Shown in pieces: positions 58,158-62,071 of a stretch of 62,071 bases of DNA. The notes under the pieces were generated by a model. It did no database searches. It worked only from the letters and a program-made list of their open reading frames with translations, and was not told where the DNA came from. The stretch is from positions 1-62,071 of the forward strand of contig JBKOUY010000009.1 of NCBI GenBank assembly GCA_046723645.1, in the 5' to 3' direction. The position numbers and the translations under genes were made by a program. Origin of the DNA: DASQUK01 sp046723645. Lineage in GTDB: Bacteria > Actinomycetota > Acidimicrobiia > Acidimicrobiales > VFJN01. Each line of letters opens with the position of its first letter. Positions within the stretch are counted from its first letter, which is position 1.

Positions 58158-59062
58158 GGGGCGACGGCCCGGAGTTCCACGTCTTCATCCCCCAGATGCG
58201 GATGGACCTCGACGTGCTGGTGGACAAAGCCCGGGCGGCCGAGGCAGCCGGGTTCGGCGGCATCGCCCTGATGGACCACCTGGCGCCCCCGATGGCCGAG
58301 GACCGTCCGATGCACGAGGCGATGATCACCGCCGCCTGGCTGGCCGCGCACACGGAGACGTTGGGCGTCGGACACCTCGTGCTGTGCGATTCGCTCCGCC
58401 ACCCGGCCGTGCTTGCGAAGCAGGCGGTGACGATCGACCACGCGTCAGGTGGGCGCTTCGAGCTCGGCATCGGTTGGGGTTCGGTGCCCGACGAGCTCGA
58501 CGCCTTCGGGGTCGGCGACACAGCCCCGAGCGCCCGGGTGCGCCGGCTCGCCGAGAGCCTCGAGGTCATGACCGCGCTGTGGAGCGGCGAGTCGGTCGAC
58601 TTCGAGGGCGAGTTCCACCGCGTCAAGGGTGGCCGCCAGCAACCGGTGCCGCTAGGCAAGATCCCCCTCCTCATCGGCGGGGCAGGCCGCCGGACGCTGG
58701 CGCTAGTGGCCCGGTACGCGGACTGGTGGAACCTGCCGATCTACGCCCTCGAGCGGCTCGAGGAGCTCCGCCCGGCGGCCGGACGCGCCCGCGTGTCGGT
58801 CCAGCAGCTCGTGGCCTTCGTGCCGAACGAGGCCGGCCGCGCCCGCGTGACCGAGCTCGCGGAGCGGCGCTTCGGCGTCTACGGCGACGGACTGATCATC
58901 GGCGACGCCGTCCAACTGGTCGATCACTTCACGGCGCTGCATGATCGTGGCGTCGAACGCTTCTATACCTGGTTCTCGGACTTCGCCGACCCGGAGACGC
59001 TGGCCGCCTTCGGCGCCGACGTGATCGAGACCCTGGCGCCACACGGAGGGCCGAGACCGTGA
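58154..59062 (+). CDS. LLM-class oxidoreductase
   Basis: A 302-residue luciferase-like protein: FHVFIPQMRMDLDVLVDKAR, ALMDHLAPPMAEDRPMHEAM, TLGVGHLVLCDSLRHPAVLA, IDHASGGRFELGIGWGSVPDEL and PLLIGGAGRRTLALVARYAD. It probably uses F420 or FMN. Both its start (GTG in GTGA) and its stop overlap the neighbouring genes, so it lies firmly inside the acyl-CoA operon and likely modifies the same substrate. Confidence 0.88.
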   Translation: MRGDGPEFHVFIPQMRMDLDVLVDKARAAEAAGFGGIALMDHLAPPMAEDRPMHEAMITAAWLAAHTETLGVGHLVLCDSLRHPAVLAKQAVTIDHASGGRFELGIGWGSVPDELDAFGVGDTAPSARVRRLAESLEVMTALWSGESVDFEGEFHRVKGGRQQPVPLGKIPLLIGGAGRRTLALVARYADWWNLPIYALERLEELRPAAGRARVSVQQLVAFVPNEAGRARVTELAERRFGVYGDGLIIGDAVQLVDHFTALHDRGVERFYTWFSDFADPETLAAFGADVIETLAPHGGPRP

Positions 59063-60222
59063 ACCTGACGCTGAGCCCGGAGCAGAGCTTCTTCCAGGAG
59101 ACCACCAGGCGGTTCCTGGAGGGGCAGGCGCCGCTCACCAGGGTCCGCGAGCTGGCCGACGAGGTTGCGGGGTTCGACCGTGGCTGGTGGCGACGAGGCG
59201 CGGACCTGGGCTGGACGGCGTTCCTGGTGCCCGAGGACCACGGGGGCGGCACGCTGTCGGGCGGCGGCGTCGCCGACCTGGCGATCGTCGCCGAGGAGTT
59301 CGGGCGCCTCGTGTCGCCGGGGCCGTTGCACCCAACCAACATCGTGGCCGCCGCGCTCGCCGCCTCGGGGACACCCGAGCAGCAGGCCGAGGTGCTGCCC
59401 GGCATCGTGAGCGGCGACCTCGTGGCCACCTGGTGCTTCCACGAGCCCGGCCGCGGCTGGCGCCCGGGCGACGTCGAGCTGGTGGCCCGGCCGAGTGGGG
59501 ACGGGTTCGTGCTGGCCGGGACCAAGACCATGGTCGAGGCCGCAGGCGAGGCCGACTGGCTCCTGGTCACCGCTCGCCCGGACGCCGGCGACGGGCTCGC
59601 CCAGTTCCTCGTCAAGGCCGACGCGCCGGGCGTCACGATCACCCCGATGAACGCCATCGACCTGGTGCGGCGGTTCGGCCAGGTCGCGTTCGACGACGTG
59701 GCCCTGTCCGGTGCCGCGCGGGTCGGCAGCGGCGATGCGACGGACGACGTCGAGCGGCAGCTGCAGATCGGCGCCACGCTCGAATGCGCGCAGATGGCTG
59801 GCGCCGCCGATCGGGTGCTCGAGTTCACGGTCCAGTACGCCTTCGACCGCTATTCGTTCGGTCGCCAGCTGGCGTCGTACCAGGCCCTCAAGCATCGTTT
59901 CGCCGACATGAAGCTGGTCCTCGAGGCCACGCATGCCACCGTGGACGGCGCCGCCCAGGCGCTCGACGGTGCTGCCGGCACGGGGAACGGCACCGGCGGC
60001 GCCCCGGCCATGTCGGCCGCCCGCCTGGTCAGCGCCGCCAAGGTGTACGCCGGCGATCGCGTTCCCGAGCTGGTCCAGGACTGCGTGCAGATGCACGGCG
60101 GCATCGGCGTGACCTGGGAGCACGACATCCACCTGTACCTGCGCAGGGTGACGCTCGCCCGGGCCCTCTACGGCACGCCCGACGACCACCGCGAGCGCCT
60201 GGCCGCGGCCGCCGGGCTGTAG
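59059..60222 (+). CDS. Acyl-CoA dehydrogenase (first of a pair)
   Basis: A 387-residue ACAD: LSPEQSFFQETTRRFLEGQA, FLVPEDHGGG, FDRYSFGRQLASYQALKHRF with flavin-site features, and the C-terminal QMHGGIGVTWEHDIHLYLRR. It resembles the small-type FadE subunits that pair with a second ACAD in heteromeric enzymes of steroid and lipid catabolism. GTG 59059 overlaps the LLM stop by four bases. The second ACAD begins 22 bp after its stop. Confidence 0.9.
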   Translation: MNLTLSPEQSFFQETTRRFLEGQAPLTRVRELADEVAGFDRGWWRRGADLGWTAFLVPEDHGGGTLSGGGVADLAIVAEEFGRLVSPGPLHPTNIVAAALAASGTPEQQAEVLPGIVSGDLVATWCFHEPGRGWRPGDVELVARPSGDGFVLAGTKTMVEAAGEADWLLVTARPDAGDGLAQFLVKADAPGVTITPMNAIDLVRRFGQVAFDDVALSGAARVGSGDATDDVERQLQIGATLECAQMAGAADRVLEFTVQYAFDRYSFGRQLASYQALKHRFADMKLVLEATHATVDGAAQALDGAAGTGNGTGGAPAMSAARLVSAAKVYAGDRVPELVQDCVQMHGGIGVTWEHDIHLYLRRVTLARALYGTPDDHRERLAAAAGL

Positions 60223-60244
60223 GACGAGGACGAGGGAGGTCTCG

Positions 60245-61525
60245 ATGGTCGACACCACCGCCACTACCGACGCCACGCGACGCGAGGATCTCGACGCGTA
60301 TCGCCAGCGGGTGCGGTCGTGGCTTGCCGACAACATGCCCCGGCTGGAGCCGGGCGTGGACTGGAACCCCACCCGTGACGACGACCACCGCGCCAGCCGC
60401 GCCCGCGAGCTCCAGCGTCGCCTCTACGACGGCGGCTTCGCCGGCATCTGCTACCCGCGCGAGTACGGCGGCCAGGGCCTGCCCATCGAGTACCAGCGGG
60501 TGTTCGACCAGGAGTCCGAGGGCTACGAGCTGCCGCTGCTGTTCAGCGTGCCGACGCTGTCGATCTGTGGCCCGACCCTGCTCGAGTTCGGGACGGAGGA
60601 GCAGAAGCAGCGCTACATCCCGGCGTTCATCCGCGGCGACGAGCTGTGGGTGCAGTTCATGTCGGAGCCGTCGGGCGGCTCCGACATGGCGAGCGCCCTC
60701 ACCCGCGCCACCCGCGACGGCGACGTCTTCCTGCTCAACGGCTCCAAGATCTGGAGCACGTACGCCTACCGCTCCGACCTCGCCCTGTGCCTGGCGCGCA
60801 CCAACTGGGACGTTCCCAAGCACCGCGGCCTCACGATGTTCATCGTCCCCATCCACCACCCCGGCATCACGGTCAACCAGATCACGATGGTGGACGGCAC
60901 CCAGGAGTTCTGCGAGGAGTTCTTCGACGACGCGGCCATCCCCGCGGAGAACGTGCTCGGCGAGGTCGACGACGGCTGGACGGTCGCCACCCGCCTGCTG
61001 TTCCACGAGCGAGCCACGGTCGGCGGCGCCTCCCCCTACACCAGCGGCCGGATGCGGGCCGGTCCCGAGACCGCCCGTGACGAGCTCGTCGACCTGGCCA
61101 AGTCGCGCGGGCGGGGCCACGATCCCCGGGTCCGGCGCCTCATCGGCCAGTCCGAGGCGCTGTCCATCGTGCACGCGCAGCTCGTCGACCGGGTGCGCAC
61201 GGGGCTGGAGACAGGCTACTTCCCGGCCCCCGCGGGGTCGCTGGTCCGGCTCTTCGCCGGGACCACCGCCGTCGATCGCGCCACCATCGCGCTGGAGATC
61301 GCCGGCGACGAGGCCGTCGTCTGGGACGGCGACGCCGACGGTCGCTACGGCATCGGCTACATCAAGCGCCAGACGTCCTGCCTGGGCGGGGGCAGCACCG
61401 AGATGGCGCGCAACATCATCAGCGAGCGCCTCCTGGGCATGCCCCGGGAGTACGCCGCCGATCGCGACGTCGCGTTCCGTGAGGTCCGCCGCAACGCCAC
61501 GCCTTCCGAGAAGGGGAGCAAGTGA
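60245..61525 (+). CDS. Acyl-CoA dehydrogenase (second of a pair)
   Basis: A 426-residue ACAD: YPREYGGQGLPIEYQRVFDQ, VQFMSEPSGGSDMASALTRA, LLFHERATVGGASPYT and GGGSTEMARNIISERLLGMP. Its sequence type differs from the first ACAD, as is usual for alpha/beta partners that form a heterotetramer oxidising ring or side-chain acyl-CoAs. GAGGGAGGT precedes ATG 60245. The stop overlaps the start of the small gene that follows (TGATG). Confidence 0.9.
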   Translation: MVDTTATTDATRREDLDAYRQRVRSWLADNMPRLEPGVDWNPTRDDDHRASRARELQRRLYDGGFAGICYPREYGGQGLPIEYQRVFDQESEGYELPLLFSVPTLSICGPTLLEFGTEEQKQRYIPAFIRGDELWVQFMSEPSGGSDMASALTRATRDGDVFLLNGSKIWSTYAYRSDLALCLARTNWDVPKHRGLTMFIVPIHHPGITVNQITMVDGTQEFCEEFFDDAAIPAENVLGEVDDGWTVATRLLFHERATVGGASPYTSGRMRAGPETARDELVDLAKSRGRGHDPRVRRLIGQSEALSIVHAQLVDRVRTGLETGYFPAPAGSLVRLFAGTTAVDRATIALEIAGDEAVVWDGDADGRYGIGYIKRQTSCLGGGSTEMARNIISERLLGMPREYAADRDVAFREVRRNATPSEKGSK

Positions 61526-61842
61526 TGGATCAGCTCGAGTTGCGTCCCGGGTCCCGGCTGCGCAGCGCCGTCGACGCCACCGAGGTGGTCGTGGTGCGGC
61601 CACCGGCGCAGCCGGTCGACCTGCGCTGTGGGGGGCAGCCGATGGTCCCGCTGGACTCGGACGGTCCGGCCGGGTCCACGCCCTCGCCCGACCACGCCGG
61701 CGGCACCCTGCTGGGCAAGCGCTACGTGGACACCGACGAGACCCTGGAGGTGCTGTGCACCAAGCCCGGCGACGGGTCCCTGTCGATCGGTGAGCAGCCG
61801 ATGCGGGTCAAGGAGGCCAAGCCCCTCCCGGCGTCGGATTGA
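61525..61842 (+). CDS. Small conserved-looking hypothetical protein in the acyl-CoA operon
   Basis: A 105-residue protein: QLELRPGSRLRSAVDATEVV, VVRPPAQPVDLRCGGQPM, then HAGGTLLGKRYVDTDETLEV, LCTKPGDGSLSIGEQPM and a short end. It is rich in beta-strand-forming residues, without membrane segment or signal. I recognise no named family. It starts overlapping the second ACAD stop and is the last gene of the operon. Confidence 0.7.
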   Translation: MDQLELRPGSRLRSAVDATEVVVVRPPAQPVDLRCGGQPMVPLDSDGPAGSTPSPDHAGGTLLGKRYVDTDETLEVLCTKPGDGSLSIGEQPMRVKEAKPLPASD

Positions 61843-61899
61843 GGGTCGATTCCGCGGATCCCGCCGATGACGCCATCGCTGCCGCCCGGGCGGACCGGC

Positions 61900-62071
61900 T
61901 CAACCCATCGGCGTCCAGCCACCGCCCTGGAGGTGGTTGCCGGCGTCGACGTCGATGACGACGCCGGTGATCGAGGCGGCGTCGTCGGACAGCAGGAAGG
62001 CGCACGCACTGGCGATGTCGTCGGCGGTCGTGAGGCGGCCGAGCACGAGGTTGCCCCCGGCGGCGGCGCCG
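61900..62071 (-). CDS. Short-chain dehydrogenase/reductase (partial, cut by right edge)
   Basis: Only the C-terminal 56 residues are in the window: LVLGRLTTADDIASACAFLL, then SDDAASITGVVIDVDAGNHL and QGGGWTPMG before the stop. This is the usual end of NAD(P)-dependent SDRs, where the DVDAG segment follows the helix after the catalytic region. The start, cofactor loop and catalytic residues lie beyond the window. It converges with the acyl-CoA operon. Confidence 0.85.
   Translation of the reverse strand, partial: GAAAGGNLVLGRLTTADDIASACAFLLSDDAASITGVVIDVDAGNHLQGGGWTPMG

Overview
The window is very GC-rich, densely coded on both strands, and full of short intergenic gaps and ATGA/GTGA gene overlaps. 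The gene content points to a high-GC actinomycetote: a homodimeric AceE pyruvate dehydrogenase, an RNHCP protein, a SigJ/ECF41-type sigma factor, a PknB-like kinase, many TetR regulators, several luciferase-like (LLM, probably F420- or flavin-dependent) oxidoreductases and numerous acyl-CoA enzymes. An acidimicrobial or related soil/aquatic lineage would fit, but I cannot fix the taxon from sequence alone. I recognised no rRNA, tRNA, CRISPR array, insertion sequence or phage integrase.

Layout. 1-6.7 kb: a truncated MalT-like regulator at the left edge, a broken SulP permease, a small membrane protein, a formylglycine-generating enzyme, an RNHCP protein with an unusual leader, aceE, and rnhA. 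6.7-10.8 kb: a hydantoinase/oxoprolinase pair (hyuA-hyuB) and a VOC protein. 10.8-15.5 kb: a compact module, tetR - alpha/beta-hydrolase - (hydrolase fused to a GT-B glycosyltransferase) - AurF-like diiron oxygenase. Its autoregulatory palindrome is found again, nearly unchanged, in front of the diiron gene. 15.6-21.7 kb: a LysR regulator, a quinone oxidoreductase divergent from sigJ, an SDR, an alcohol dehydrogenase and a YjbR-like protein. 21.7-26.1 kb: a LuxR-STAND ATPase followed by a c-type-haem-motif protein and a DUF72 protein. 26.1-30.3 kb: three TetR genes plus enoyl-CoA hydratase and amidohydrolase. 30.4-35.8 kb: a large cyclase-like/STAND/LuxR regulator, a methyltransferase, a frameshifted TMEM175 channel and a VOC protein. 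35.9-41 kb: acyl-CoA ligase, a second TetR-AurF-like pair with its own operator, an NTF2-like protein and a MaoC-type dehydratase pair. 41-46.7 kb: LLM - ALDH - ADH - LLM - SDR, a likely catabolic operon. 46.7-50 kb: membrane proteins, a Ser/Thr kinase and a cyclase-family gene remnant. 49.8-55.7 kb: VOC, cyclase-family hydrolase, CoA ligase and amidohydrolase, divergent from an N-acyl-D-amino-acid-deacylase-like gene. 57.3-61.8 kb: crotonase, LLM, two acyl-CoA dehydrogenases and a small protein in one operon. An SDR is cut by the right edge.

How it fits together. Most of the right two thirds looks like acyl-CoA-based catabolism of lipid, steroid-like or aromatic/terpenoid substrates: CoA ligases, paired acyl-CoA dehydrogenases, crotonases, paired MaoC dehydratases, amidohydrolases/cyclases and LLM oxygenases, each small operon with its own regulator. 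The actual substrates are not visible in the sequence. The most unusual system is the TetR-controlled hydrolase/glycosyltransferase/diiron-oxygenase module at 10.8-15.5 kb. A simpler TetR-diiron pair at 37.9-39.5 kb seems to repeat the same regulatory idea.
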